Source of the DNA: JBFWML01 sp050251635
GTDB lineage: Bacteria; Campylobacterota; Campylobacteria; Campylobacterales; SZUA-545
Direction of reading: 5' to 3'
NCBI GenBank assembly: GCA_050251635.1
Contig: JBFWML010000005.1
Coordinates: 1-64,000 of the forward strand
DNA length: 64,000 bases
The position numbers were made by a program, and so were the translations under genes. The notes below the pieces were generated by a model that was not told where the DNA came from, ran no database searches, and worked only from the letters and a program-made list of their open reading frames with translations. Below are positions 50,279 through 58,837 of this stretch, piece by piece; positions within the stretch are counted from its first letter, which is position 1; each line of letters starts with the position of its first letter.

Positions 50279-51445
50279 ATGCACGACTATAACGACGAGT
50301 TCGACAAACTGGAGCGCATCCGTCAGGAGTTGCAGCCCGATCAGATGCTCAAGGTCATCTTTGATTACGTCGCCCGTATCTCCAATGAAAAAGAGGTCGA
50401 TCGCATCTTGATGCTGATGGCCGATCTGGGCCGCGAGCTGGTGGTGGCCGATCGTTGCACTCTGTGGCTGCTCGATGCCGACAGGGACGAGCTTTGGACC
50501 AAAGTTGCCCACGGGATTCCCCCCATCCGTATTCCGGTTCAGACCGGCATTGTGGGCCACGCCATCACCGATAATGCCCCCATTATCATTAACGATGCCT
50601 ACAACGACGATCGCTTCAACCCCGAAGTGGACAAAAAAACCGGCTACCACACCCGCAACATTATTGCGCTGCCCATCTACGACAATGAGGGCAAAATCAT
50701 GGGTGCCTATCAGGCGATCAACAAGATGACGCAAGCGGGCGTCTTTAGCCAGACCGATCTGGAACACATCAAACTGGCGGCCTCCTATTCGGGCAAAGCG
50801 CTCGAATCGGCCATTTTGTACCAAGAGATCGAAGACACTCAAAAAGAGATTATTTTCACCATGGCCGAAGTGGGCGAGAGCCGCTCTAAAGAGACCGGCA
50901 ACCACGTCAAGCGCGTGGCCGAATACTCCCGCGTGCTGGCCCTGGGCGCGGGCATGAGCGACGATGAGGCCAACTTACTGCGCATGGCCAGCCCCATGCA
51001 CGATATCGGGAAAATCGGCATCCCTGACGCGGTACTCAAAAAGCCCGGCAAGCTGGATGAGGCGGAGTTTGAGATTATGAAATCCCACGCGGCGCTGGGG
51101 TACAGCATGCTCAAAAACTCCAAGCGCAAAATCCTGCGCACGGCGGCGATTGTCGCCCACGAACACCACGAAAAATGGAACGGCAAAGGCTACCCGCGCG
51201 GACTGGCGGGGGAGGATATTCATGTCTTTGGTCGCATCACCGCCATTGCCGACGTTTTCGATGCGCTCGGAAGCGACCGGGTTTACAAGCAGGCGTGGCC
51301 GCTGGAGAAGATTCTCAATCTTTTTAAAGAGGAGCGGGGGCAGCATTTTGACCCCAATCTGGTGGATATTTTCTTTGACAGACTCGATGAGCTGCTGGCC
51401 ATCCGCGAGAAATTCAGCGATACCTACTTGGGCGAAAAAGCATGA
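50279..51445 (+). CDS. GAF-HD-GYP c-di-GMP phosphodiesterase
   Basis: 388 residues, soluble. GAF domain (~30-185; CTLWLLDADRDELWTKVAHG, then GIVGHAITDN and NIIALPIYDNEGKIMGAYQA) followed by a full HD-GYP domain (~200-375) with NHVKRVAEYS, MHDIGKIGIPD (His241-Asp242), HEHHEKWNGKGYPRGL and ITAIADVFDALGS. It should hydrolyse c-di-GMP with control by a small ligand or cyclic nucleotide bound to GAF. Its stop overlaps the adenylate cyclase start (ATGA), so a GAF that senses cAMP is an attractive, unproven idea. ATG 50279 fits the AAGGAAG site better than GTG 50273. Confidence 0.9.
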   Translation: MHDYNDEFDKLERIRQELQPDQMLKVIFDYVARISNEKEVDRILMLMADLGRELVVADRCTLWLLDADRDELWTKVAHGIPPIRIPVQTGIVGHAITDNAPIIINDAYNDDRFNPEVDKKTGYHTRNIIALPIYDNEGKIMGAYQAINKMTQAGVFSQTDLEHIKLAASYSGKALESAILYQEIEDTQKEIIFTMAEVGESRSKETGNHVKRVAEYSRVLALGAGMSDDEANLLRMASPMHDIGKIGIPDAVLKKPGKLDEAEFEIMKSHAALGYSMLKNSKRKILRTAAIVAHEHHEKWNGKGYPRGLAGEDIHVFGRITAIADVFDALGSDRVYKQAWPLEKILNLFKEERGQHFDPNLVDIFFDRLDELLAIREKFSDTYLGEKA

Positions 51446-53589
51446 AAAAACTGATTTTACAAGTGAGCCTCGGGGTCTTTGTGGCGTTTAGCATGATGGT
51501 GGCTTCTTTGTTTTTGCCCCAGAGCTATCTTTCGATGGACAACAAAATCCGCGACTATCTCTTTATGTTCCGCGGCGCCATCGAAACCAGCGGCCATGTG
51601 GCTATTGTCGATATCGACGAGCGCAGTCTGGCCGAGCTGGGTCAGTGGCCCTGGGAGCGCGAAAAGGTCGCGCGGGTGCTGCAAAACCTCTCGGAAGCGG
51701 GCGTGGGGATTGTGGGGTTGGACGTCGTTTTTGCGGAACCGGACAACTCTTCGCCCGCCAAGGTGCTCAGGCAACTGGGCATGTCCGACGCGAACGCCCC
51801 CGATTACGATGCTATCCTCGGTCAAACCGTCGGTTCGACCCCCACGGTGGCGGGCTATGTGTTTATTATGGAAAAGGACGAGCTCAAGCAGGGCGAAGGA
51901 CCGCTGGTTCCGGCGATCTTTATCGAGCGCAACGCGGGCGATCACGATCTGCTGCTCAAACCCCACCGCCCCGTGCTCAATATTCCCGCCATTCAGGAAC
52001 AAGCCTACTCCAGCGGCTATTTCAACACCATTCCCGACGACGATTCGGGCATTATCCGCAGCGTGCCTTTGGTGATGAAATACGACGATATTATCTATCC
52101 GTCGCTGGCTTTGGAGATGGTGCGCATCGCCCATGAGGCCGGCCGCGTCACGGTTCAGCACGATCCGCAGATTGGCGTTGAAAAGATCGTAATGGGGGAA
52201 CTTGAGATCCCCACCGATCGCTTCGGCCGTCTGTTTGTCAACTATCGCGGCGCGGGCAAAACCTTTGACTATATTCCCGCCGTCGATGTCTATAACAACG
52301 ACTTCGATCCCGGGCGCGTCGCGGGCAAGTTTATTTTGCTGGGCACCAGCGCGGCGGGGCTTTTGGATTTGCGGGCGATGCCCTTTGATAACGTCTATCC
52401 GGGGGTGGAAATCCACGCCAACGTCATCGACAACCTGCTGGCGCAGGACTTTATCTCGCGGCCGAGCTGGACGCAGGCGGTTGATTTGCTGATTATTTTC
52501 GCCGTTGCGGTGAGTTTGTCGATCGTGCTTTCGTATGCCTCCGCCTTTGTTTCGCTGGCGGCGGTGGCGGTCTTTACGGCGGCTTTTTTGGGCTTGAACT
52601 ACTATATGCTCTTTGAGCACGGACTTATTCTCAACCTGCTCTTTGGCCTGCTCTCCATTCTGGCGGTGACGATTCTGGCGCTCGTGGCCAACTACTTTTT
52701 AGAAAGCAAGCAAAAGGAGCTTATCCGCGCCAAGCTGGCCAAAAAGGTTTCGCCCAGCGTGGTCGAAGACCTGCTCAAAAACCCCGATCTGGCTATTTTG
52801 GAGGGTCGCGAGCGGGAAATTACCATCTTCTTTAGCGACATTCGCGGCTTTACCAGCCTGTCCGAAGCGATGGGCAGCCCGAAGGCGCTGATTAAGTTTT
52901 TGAACAACTACATGACCCCGATGACCGACATTATCATGAAAGACGGCGGCACGGTCGATAAATTTATCGGCGATGCGATCATGGCCTACTGGAACGCCCC
53001 GGGCGAAGTGCCCCACCATCAGGATGCGGCGGTGACGGCGGCGCTGGAGCAGATCGAGGCGCTGCACGAACTCAACGTGCAACTCAAGGCCGAAAACAAA
53101 CCGACGATCGACATCGGCATCGGCCTGAATACCGGCCTTGCGACGGTGGGGGAGATGGGCAGCGAAGGCCGCGCGGACTACACCGTTATCGGCGATCCGG
53201 TCAACCTCGCATCGCGTCTGGAGGGGCTCAATAAGCCCTATGGAACCCATATTATTATTTCCGAATACACCAAGGCGGGACTCAAAAAACCCTATATCAT
53301 CCGCGAACTCGACCGGGTGCGGGTGAAGGGCAAGCATGAGCCGGTGGCGATCTTTGAGGTGATGGGCTTTGGTGAAGCCAAGGGGGAGCTTGAGGCCGAA
53401 ATTGCCGCCTACAACGAGGCGCTCGAAGCCTACCGCGCCTCCGATTTTGCCGGAGCGCTGGAACGCTTTAAAGCGCTCAATGCTAAAAATGCGTGTCATC
53501 TTTATGAACTTTATATCGAGCGGTGTGAGCATCTCATTGAAAATCCGCCGGCGGATTTCGACGGGGTCTTTACCTTTACAACCAAATAA
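51442..53589 (+). CDS. CHASE2-domain adenylate cyclase (class III)
   Basis: 715 residues. One N-terminal membrane helix, a periplasmic CHASE2 sensory domain (~25-335; VAIVDIDERSLAELGQWPWE and LGLDVVFAEPD-type block GIVGLDVVFAEPDN), three membrane helices (~340-425), then a class III cyclase domain (~455-640). Metal-binding Asp466 (FFSDIRGFT) and Asp511 (FIGDAIMAYWN) are present, Lys507 (VDKFIGDA) indicates ATP as substrate, and VNLASRLEGLNKPYG completes the site. It makes cAMP in response to a periplasmic signal. Two MBL-fold proteins resembling cyclic-nucleotide phosphodiesterases follow at once. Confidence 0.92.
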   Translation: MKKLILQVSLGVFVAFSMMVASLFLPQSYLSMDNKIRDYLFMFRGAIETSGHVAIVDIDERSLAELGQWPWEREKVARVLQNLSEAGVGIVGLDVVFAEPDNSSPAKVLRQLGMSDANAPDYDAILGQTVGSTPTVAGYVFIMEKDELKQGEGPLVPAIFIERNAGDHDLLLKPHRPVLNIPAIQEQAYSSGYFNTIPDDDSGIIRSVPLVMKYDDIIYPSLALEMVRIAHEAGRVTVQHDPQIGVEKIVMGELEIPTDRFGRLFVNYRGAGKTFDYIPAVDVYNNDFDPGRVAGKFILLGTSAAGLLDLRAMPFDNVYPGVEIHANVIDNLLAQDFISRPSWTQAVDLLIIFAVAVSLSIVLSYASAFVSLAAVAVFTAAFLGLNYYMLFEHGLILNLLFGLLSILAVTILALVANYFLESKQKELIRAKLAKKVSPSVVEDLLKNPDLAILEGREREITIFFSDIRGFTSLSEAMGSPKALIKFLNNYMTPMTDIIMKDGGTVDKFIGDAIMAYWNAPGEVPHHQDAAVTAALEQIEALHELNVQLKAENKPTIDIGIGLNTGLATVGEMGSEGRADYTVIGDPVNLASRLEGLNKPYGTHIIISEYTKAGLKKPYIIRELDRVRVKGKHEPVAIFEVMGFGEAKGELEAEIAAYNEALEAYRASDFAGALERFKALNAKNACHLYELYIERCEHLIENPPADFDGVFTFTTK

Positions 53590-53604
53590 GCAGGGAGAGT
53601 CAAC

Positions 53605-54378
53605 GTGAGTACCGTTCGTATGCTGGGTGCCTATGGGGGGCGCGACCGCGACAAAGCAACCACATCCTTACTGGTGAACGATTCCGTAGCGATTGATGCG
53701 GGCAACCTGCTCAATCCCTTGGGGCGCGAAGCCAGAAAGATCGATCATATTTTTCTGACCCATTGCCATATGGATCACCTTATCGATCTGCCCTTTTTGA
53801 TCGATGCCTTTTTTGCCGAACGTACAAGGCCCTTGAATGTGTACGGCCTGCCGCATACATTGCAGATGATCAAGCAGCATATTCTCAACGGCGATATTTG
53901 GCCCGACTTTAACGAGATTAATCTGCTCAACGGCAAAGACAAATCGATGCACCTGATCGAGATTGCTCCCGACAAACCCTATGTGGTGGCGGGCGTGGTG
54001 CTGACCCCCTTTGAGACCAACCACACCGTGCCGAGCGTGGGGTTTGTCATCGAAAAGGAGGGCAGCAAGCTGATGTTCACCTCCGATACCTACAAATGCC
54101 CGCGGGTTTGGGAGCTGCTCAATGCCGATATGGCGATTAAAACGCTCATTATCGAAACCTCTTTTCCCTCGCGGCTGGACAAGCTGGCCGAGTTGAGCCG
54201 GCATCTGACGCCCAAGCTGCTCGATGAAGAGCTTTCGCACCTCAAGCGGCGCGATGTCAAGGTCTATATCAACCATTTCAAGCCGGACTTTATCGAAGCG
54301 CTCAAAACCGAGCTGGCCGGCTTTGAGCGCACCAAAGAGACGCTTTTGCTCGACGACGGCGTCGAAGTGACTTTTTGA
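53605..54378 (+). CDS. MBL-fold protein, putative class II 3',5'-cyclic-nucleotide phosphodiesterase (1)
   Basis: 257 residues. Metallo-beta-lactamase fold with THCHMDHLIDLPF (His53, His55, Asp57, His58), NHTVPSVGFVIE (third His), FTSDTYKCPRVWE and IETSFPSR, then YINHFKPDF near the end. The pattern of HxHxDH followed by a short loop, TSDT and E(T/C)(S/T)(F/Y)P fits the PDE1/CpdP-type class II cyclic nucleotide phosphodiesterases. It starts 15 bases after the adenylate cyclase stop, so cAMP is the most likely substrate. GGGAG precedes the GTG start at 53605. Confidence 0.75.
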   Translation: MSTVRMLGAYGGRDRDKATTSLLVNDSVAIDAGNLLNPLGREARKIDHIFLTHCHMDHLIDLPFLIDAFFAERTRPLNVYGLPHTLQMIKQHILNGDIWPDFNEINLLNGKDKSMHLIEIAPDKPYVVAGVVLTPFETNHTVPSVGFVIEKEGSKLMFTSDTYKCPRVWELLNADMAIKTLIIETSFPSRLDKLAELSRHLTPKLLDEELSHLKRRDVKVYINHFKPDFIEALKTELAGFERTKETLLLDDGVEVTF

Positions 54379-54425
54379 GCCACAGGCTGCTAAACTAAGC
54401 GTCATAAAAAGATACGGGAGTCTAT

Positions 54426-55199
54426 TTGGCATCTATCAAAATATTGGGCGCCTACGGTGCGCGGGAGGGCAGCAAAGGAACCACCGCCTTTGCTCTCAGC
54501 GAGTCGATCGTTATCGACGCGGGAAATCTGTTTCGTTCGCTAGGGCCCGATGCGGCCAAGATCGACCATATCGTTTTGACCCACTCGCACATGGAGCATA
54601 TTTGCGATATTCCCTTTCTGATTGACGCCTTTTTCACGCAACGCAAAGGACCGCTCAATATCTACGGGCTGGCCCACACGCTAGAGCAAATCAAAAAACA
54701 TCTGCTTAACTGGGACGTTTGGCCCGACTTTACGCAGATTCCGCTGGTGGATACTCAGCAGCCTTCGGTGGTGCTGCACGAGATTGAACCGGGCCGGATT
54801 TTACAGATCGACAACATCCGCCTTAAGCCCGTGCCCACCTGCCATTCGGTGCCTACGGTGGGATTTGTGATCGAAAAGGAGGGCGGCACGCTTTTTTATG
54901 CCGCCGACACCCACGCCTGTCCCGGTATCTGGGAGGAGGTCAACACCAATTTGGCGATCAAGAAAATGATCATCGAATGCACCTATCCCACCGCCATGAC
55001 CGAGCTGGCTAAGATGACCAAGCACATGACGCCGACGCTGCTGCGCGAAGAGCTCAAGCAGCTTAAAAGAAAAGATGTGACCTTTTACATCAACCATCTC
55101 AAGCCGGAGATGGCCGCCTCGATCATCTACGAATTGTCCGATCATCCGCTCACCGCCTCCATGACGGTGCTGGATGACGGAGACGAAATTACCTTTTAA
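54426..55199 (+). CDS. MBL-fold protein, putative cyclic-nucleotide phosphodiesterase paralogue (2)
   Basis: 257 residues, the same length as the preceding gene and clearly its paralogue: LGAYGAREGSKGTTAFAL, THSHMEHICDIPFLIDAFF (in part), CHSVPTVGFVIEKEGGTLFY, ADTHACPGIWEE and IECTYPTAM. The metal motif is HxHMEH: Glu57 replaces the Asp seen in paralogue 1. That may change metal affinity or make this a partner or regulatory subunit. It starts at TTG 54426 with GGGAG upstream, 47 bases after the first copy. Confidence 0.7.
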   Translation: MASIKILGAYGAREGSKGTTAFALSESIVIDAGNLFRSLGPDAAKIDHIVLTHSHMEHICDIPFLIDAFFTQRKGPLNIYGLAHTLEQIKKHLLNWDVWPDFTQIPLVDTQQPSVVLHEIEPGRILQIDNIRLKPVPTCHSVPTVGFVIEKEGGTLFYAADTHACPGIWEEVNTNLAIKKMIIECTYPTAMTELAKMTKHMTPTLLREELKQLKRKDVTFYINHLKPEMAASIIYELSDHPLTASMTVLDDGDEITF

Positions 55200-55207
55200 G
55201 GCCCGCT

Positions 55208-56101
55208 TTGCTCAACCGTTTTCTGTTTCTGACGACTATTTTTTCGCGCAATCTGGTTCGGTTTATTCCCCGTTTTTTGAAAAACTGGCTTATTTTGGGC
55301 ATCGCCAAACTCTTCTTTGCCTTCGACCGAAACCACCGCGAGATTGTCTATAGAAATCTCGAATTTTTTCTGGGCGATCATTTCAACAAGGCCCAACGCG
55401 ACGCGATCGCCCGCGGCTGCTTTTACCGCTATGGCCGCTATGTGGTGGATTTTGTGGAAAACACCGGCCGCGACAAAGCCGCGCTCTCGCAGCTTGTGCG
55501 CGCCGTCAACGACGAACCGCTTAGGGCGCTGCTGGCACAGGGAAAGAAGGTCATCTCGGTCACGGGCCATTTTGGCAACTGGGAGCTGATCGGTCAGTAC
55601 ATCAGCACCCACTACAGACCCGTCACCGGGATTGGGCGCAAGCTGAACAACTCGCCGCTTTTAACGATGGAGCTTGATCGCTACCGCCGTCAATACGGTA
55701 TCGAGATTCTGCCCCGAAAAGGCGCGGTTCGCGGTGTGGCCAAGGCAATCAAATCGGGCCGCCTACCGGGTTTGCTGCTGGATCAATCCACTAAAGAGGG
55801 GGTGAAGGTGCGCTTTTTCGGAAGGGAGCTGACGTGGATCGACACGGCGGCGCGTCTGGCCAAGCAGTTTGATGCCGCCATCGTGCCCGCCTTTATCACC
55901 ACCGATGACTTCGAGCGCTACACCATCACCTTTAACGACCCCGTTTTTCCCGATCCGGCTTTGGAGCGCGAGGCCGATGTGGCGCGGCTGGCGCAAGCGG
56001 AGGCTTCGGCTTTGCAGGCGGCTATTTTGAAAAACCCCGAAGAGTATTTTTGGTTTCACAAGCGCATGAAGCACGATATTCAAGGGTTTTACGAAGGCTG
56101 A
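55208..56101 (+). CDS. Lipid A biosynthesis acyltransferase (LpxL/HtrB family)
   Basis: 297 residues. Inner membrane late acyltransferase that adds a secondary acyl chain to lipid A. The catalytic HX4E motif is in VTGHFGNWELIG; other family blocks are GIGRKLNNSPL, LPRKGAVRGVAKAIKSGRLPG and LLDQSTKEGVKVRFFGRE. The front has one hydrophobic stretch. It shows the organism has a Gram-negative outer membrane. TTG at 55208 follows the MBL gene by eight bases. The end overlaps the next, convergent gene by 13 bases. Confidence 0.9.
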   Translation: MLNRFLFLTTIFSRNLVRFIPRFLKNWLILGIAKLFFAFDRNHREIVYRNLEFFLGDHFNKAQRDAIARGCFYRYGRYVVDFVENTGRDKAALSQLVRAVNDEPLRALLAQGKKVISVTGHFGNWELIGQYISTHYRPVTGIGRKLNNSPLLTMELDRYRRQYGIEILPRKGAVRGVAKAIKSGRLPGLLLDQSTKEGVKVRFFGRELTWIDTAARLAKQFDAAIVPAFITTDDFERYTITFNDPVFPDPALEREADVARLAQAEASALQAAILKNPEEYFWFHKRMKHDIQGFYEG

Positions 56102-56730
56102 TCGACCATCCCTTCGGGCCGTGCGAAACTGTCGGCAAAGAGCTGCTGCAGCTCTAAAAGCCGTGCTTTATAGCGCTCGAACTCGGCCTTGATCCACAAA
56201 ATCTCCCCGCATTGCGCGGCGGCGCGATCGGCATTAAACGAAACATGATTGCCGTCGAAGCGCTCTTCGTCCTGCGGCGCTTGCAAAATTTCCAGCGCGG
56301 TTTTTTGGTCGCTAAGCGAAAAGAGAATTTCGGCGATCGCACTCTTGTTTTGCGCTCCGGCCAAAAACAGCGTCCTTTCGCCGTAAAGCGTTTTGAGCGC
56401 CAGCAGCCTGTTTTGCAGGGTCAAAATAGCCGGTTCGCCTTCGACTTCGATGCTCAAAATCCAGTCGCCGTACATTTGGTTGTCCAGATGAAACAGCAGC
56501 AGTCCCCACTTGTGCACCACAAAGGTCAGCGCCGCCAGTTCGATCAGGAAGTCGTAAAACCCGTTTTCCTGCGCCGATCCCTCCAGCCGGTTGTTTAGCC
56601 GCAACAGCAGTTTGTCGCGCAGGGCCGCCGGCGATTGACTGGTTGCTTGGGCGGCCAGCGAAAGGTAGTTTTTTCCCAGCACGAAATCCGCTTCGGCGGG
56701 CTGAAAACGTTTTAGGGTTTCGTAACTCAA
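56089..56730 (-). CDS. Conserved-looking protein of unknown function
   Basis: 213 residues, soluble, mixed alpha/beta. Segments: ETLKRFQPAEADFVLGKNYL, ENGFYDFLIELAALTFVVHK and LLEILQAPQDEERF-type region (here ALEILQAPQDEERFDGNHVS). No signal peptide, membrane segment or catalytic motif is seen. It has a start consistent with GGAG-containing AAAGGAGTC upstream and GC use like the core genes, so it is probably real. Function unknown. Confidence 0.6.
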   Translation of the reverse strand: MSYETLKRFQPAEADFVLGKNYLSLAAQATSQSPAALRDKLLLRLNNRLEGSAQENGFYDFLIELAALTFVVHKWGLLLFHLDNQMYGDWILSIEVEGEPAILTLQNRLLALKTLYGERTLFLAGAQNKSAIAEILFSLSDQKTALEILQAPQDEERFDGNHVSFNADRAAAQCGEILWIKAEFERYKARLLELQQLFADSFARPEGMVDQPS

Positions 56731-56813
56731 AACAGACTCCTTTAAGGGCGCGTATTTTAGCGGTTTAATCCCCCGCCTGATACCATTACGCCAAATTTTT
56801 CCAAGGATTTTTC

Positions 56814-58403
56814 GTGGTACAAACTATCGGCATCACCATGCGCTACGGTTCGCGCGTTTTATTTGAAAACATCAATCTCACCCTCGATCGCGGCAAGCGT
56901 TACGGCCTGATTGGCGCCAACGGCGCAGGCAAATCGACCTTTTTGAAAATTCTCACCGGCGAGATCGAACCCTCCGGCGGCAACGTCGTGATCGACAAAA
57001 ACGCCCGCGTCGGCGTGCTGGATCAAAACCAGTTCGCCTACGAAAACTTCACCCTCTTTGACACCGTGCTGATGGGCAACAAGCGGCTCTTTGACGCCAT
57101 GAAAGAGAAGGAAAAGCTCTACGCCGAAGGGGACTTTGAAGATGACAAAGTCAACAACCGCCTCGCCGAGCTGGAGATGATCACCGCCGATGAAGACCCC
57201 ACCTACGAAGCGGATGTGCGCGTGGCGAAGATTTTGGAGGAGCTGGGTTTTCCCGAAAGCGTGCATCAAGAAAAAATGAGCACCATTACCGGGGCCGATA
57301 AGTTCAAGGTGCTGCTGGCGAAGGTGCTCTTTCCCAAGCCCGAAGTGCTCTTTCTGGACGAACCGACCAACAACCTCGACCTGCCCACCATCGGCTGGCT
57401 CGAAGATCAGCTTATCCGCCACGAAGGCACGTTGGTGGTTATCTCCCACGACCGCCACTTCCTTAATGCCGTCTGCACCAATATTTTGGACGTGGATTAC
57501 AAAAACATCCGCGAATTTGCCGGCAACTACGACGACTGGTATATCGCCGCGACGGTGATGCAGCGTCAGGCCGAACTGGACCGGGAGAAGAAACTCAAAG
57601 AGAAGGCCGATCTGGAAAAGTTCATCGCCCGCTTCAGCGCCAACGCCTCCAAGGCGCGTCAGGCCACCAGCCGCCAAAAGCAGCTCGATAAGCTCAGCAT
57701 CGAAAACCTCAAGCCCTCCAGCCGCCGCGATCCGAGCATCCTGTTTAAGCCCAACCGCAAGATTGGCAACGAGGCGCTGAAGGTGGAAAACATCTCTAAG
57801 GCCTACGGCGATCTGCAGGTGCTTAAAAACCTCTCCTTTAGCTTTGAGCCCGGCGATAAGGTGGCGCTGATCGGCCCCAACGGTATCGGCAAAACGACCT
57901 TGTGCAAAATTCTGATGGGCGAGATCAAACCCGACGCGGGCGCGGTGAAGTGGGGCGAAACGGTGCAGCCGGGCTATTTCCCGCAGGATACGACCGAGCG
58001 GATCAAGGGCGAAATGAGCCTGTACGAATGGTTGCGCGGTTTTGACAAAAAGGCCGATCTTTCCGTGATTCGCAACTGCCTGGGCCGGATGCTCTTTAGC
58101 GGCGAAGAGCAGGAAAAACCCGTCGGCGCCACCAGCGGCGGCGAAAAACACCGCATGATGCTTTCGCGCCTGATGCTCGAAGGGGGCAACTTTTTGGTGC
58201 TGGACGAACCCACCAACCACCTTGACCTTGAGGCGATTATCGCGCTGGGCGAAGCGCTCTATCAGTATGAAGGCAACGTTATCTGCGTCGCCCACGACCG
58301 CGAACTGATCGATGCCTTTGCCAACCGGATTATCGAGTTCAAGTCCGACGGTTCCGTCGTCGATTTCAAAGGCACCTACGAGGCGTACCGGGAGCAGCAT
58401 TAA
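56814..58403 (+). CDS. ABC-F family ATPase (YbiT-like)
   Basis: 529 residues, full length. Two ABC domains with GANGAGKSTFLKIL (~residue 37) and GPNGIGKTTLCKIL (~residue 357), Walker B LFLDEPTNNLDL and LVLDEPTNHLDL, signature ATSGGEKHRMML in the second, and a degenerate signature TITGADKFKVLLAKVLFP in the first. Such sequences place it with YbiT/EttA-type ribosome-associated factors, not with transporters. The linker is charged (DREKKLKEKADLEKFIARFS). Start GTG at 56814. No leader peptide hairpin like that before 44020 is evident. Confidence 0.9.
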   Translation: MVQTIGITMRYGSRVLFENINLTLDRGKRYGLIGANGAGKSTFLKILTGEIEPSGGNVVIDKNARVGVLDQNQFAYENFTLFDTVLMGNKRLFDAMKEKEKLYAEGDFEDDKVNNRLAELEMITADEDPTYEADVRVAKILEELGFPESVHQEKMSTITGADKFKVLLAKVLFPKPEVLFLDEPTNNLDLPTIGWLEDQLIRHEGTLVVISHDRHFLNAVCTNILDVDYKNIREFAGNYDDWYIAATVMQRQAELDREKKLKEKADLEKFIARFSANASKARQATSRQKQLDKLSIENLKPSSRRDPSILFKPNRKIGNEALKVENISKAYGDLQVLKNLSFSFEPGDKVALIGPNGIGKTTLCKILMGEIKPDAGAVKWGETVQPGYFPQDTTERIKGEMSLYEWLRGFDKKADLSVIRNCLGRMLFSGEEQEKPVGATSGGEKHRMMLSRLMLEGGNFLVLDEPTNHLDLEAIIALGEALYQYEGNVICVAHDRELIDAFANRIIEFKSDGSVVDFKGTYEAYREQH

Positions 58404-58459
58404 GAAGTGTGTGTTAGCATAGCCTGACGTAATAAAAAACAGAAACCAAGGCGGTATCG

Positions 58460-58837
58460 ATGCCCACCATATTGTTGGTCGAAGACAATGAACTCAATAG
58501 CGACATGCTCTCGCGCAGACTGATCCGGCGCGGGTACGGCGTGTTGCTGGCCGAGGATGGTGAAGCGGGCGTCAAGATGGCCAAGGCGCATCAGCCCGAC
58601 CTGATTTTGATGGATATGAGTCTGCCGATTCTTGATGGCTGGGAGGCAACCCGCCTGATTAAAGCCGACGAGTCCACAAGGGCCATTCCGGTTATTGCGC
58701 TCACCGCCCATGCCATGCCCGAAGATCGCGAACGCGCCAAAGAGGTCGGCTGCGACGATTTTGAGCCCAAGCCGGTGGACCTTAACCATCTGGTTTCGTT
58801 GATCGAACAGCGATTGGGGGAGGGCGTTCGCTCTTGA
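58460..58837 (+). CDS. Single-domain response regulator (CheY/DivK-like)
   Basis: 125 residues, receiver only. The phosphorylation site is intact: TILLVEDNELNSDML (acidic pair), LILMDMSLPILDGWEA (acceptor Asp), VIALTAHAMPEDRE (Thr) and FEPKPVDLNHL (Lys). It is probably phosphorylated by the kinase encoded at 59882-62017 and passes the signal on by protein contacts. Its TGA overlaps the TTG of the binding-protein gene (TTGA). Confidence 0.92.
   Translation: MPTILLVEDNELNSDMLSRRLIRRGYGVLLAEDGEAGVKMAKAHQPDLILMDMSLPILDGWEATRLIKADESTRAIPVIALTAHAMPEDRERAKEVGCDDFEPKPVDLNHLVSLIEQRLGEGVRS

Noticed and set aside
56859..58400. 513-codon open frame antisense to the YbiT-like gene
   Set aside because: Same reason: it mirrors a well-defined ABC-F gene and resembles no family.
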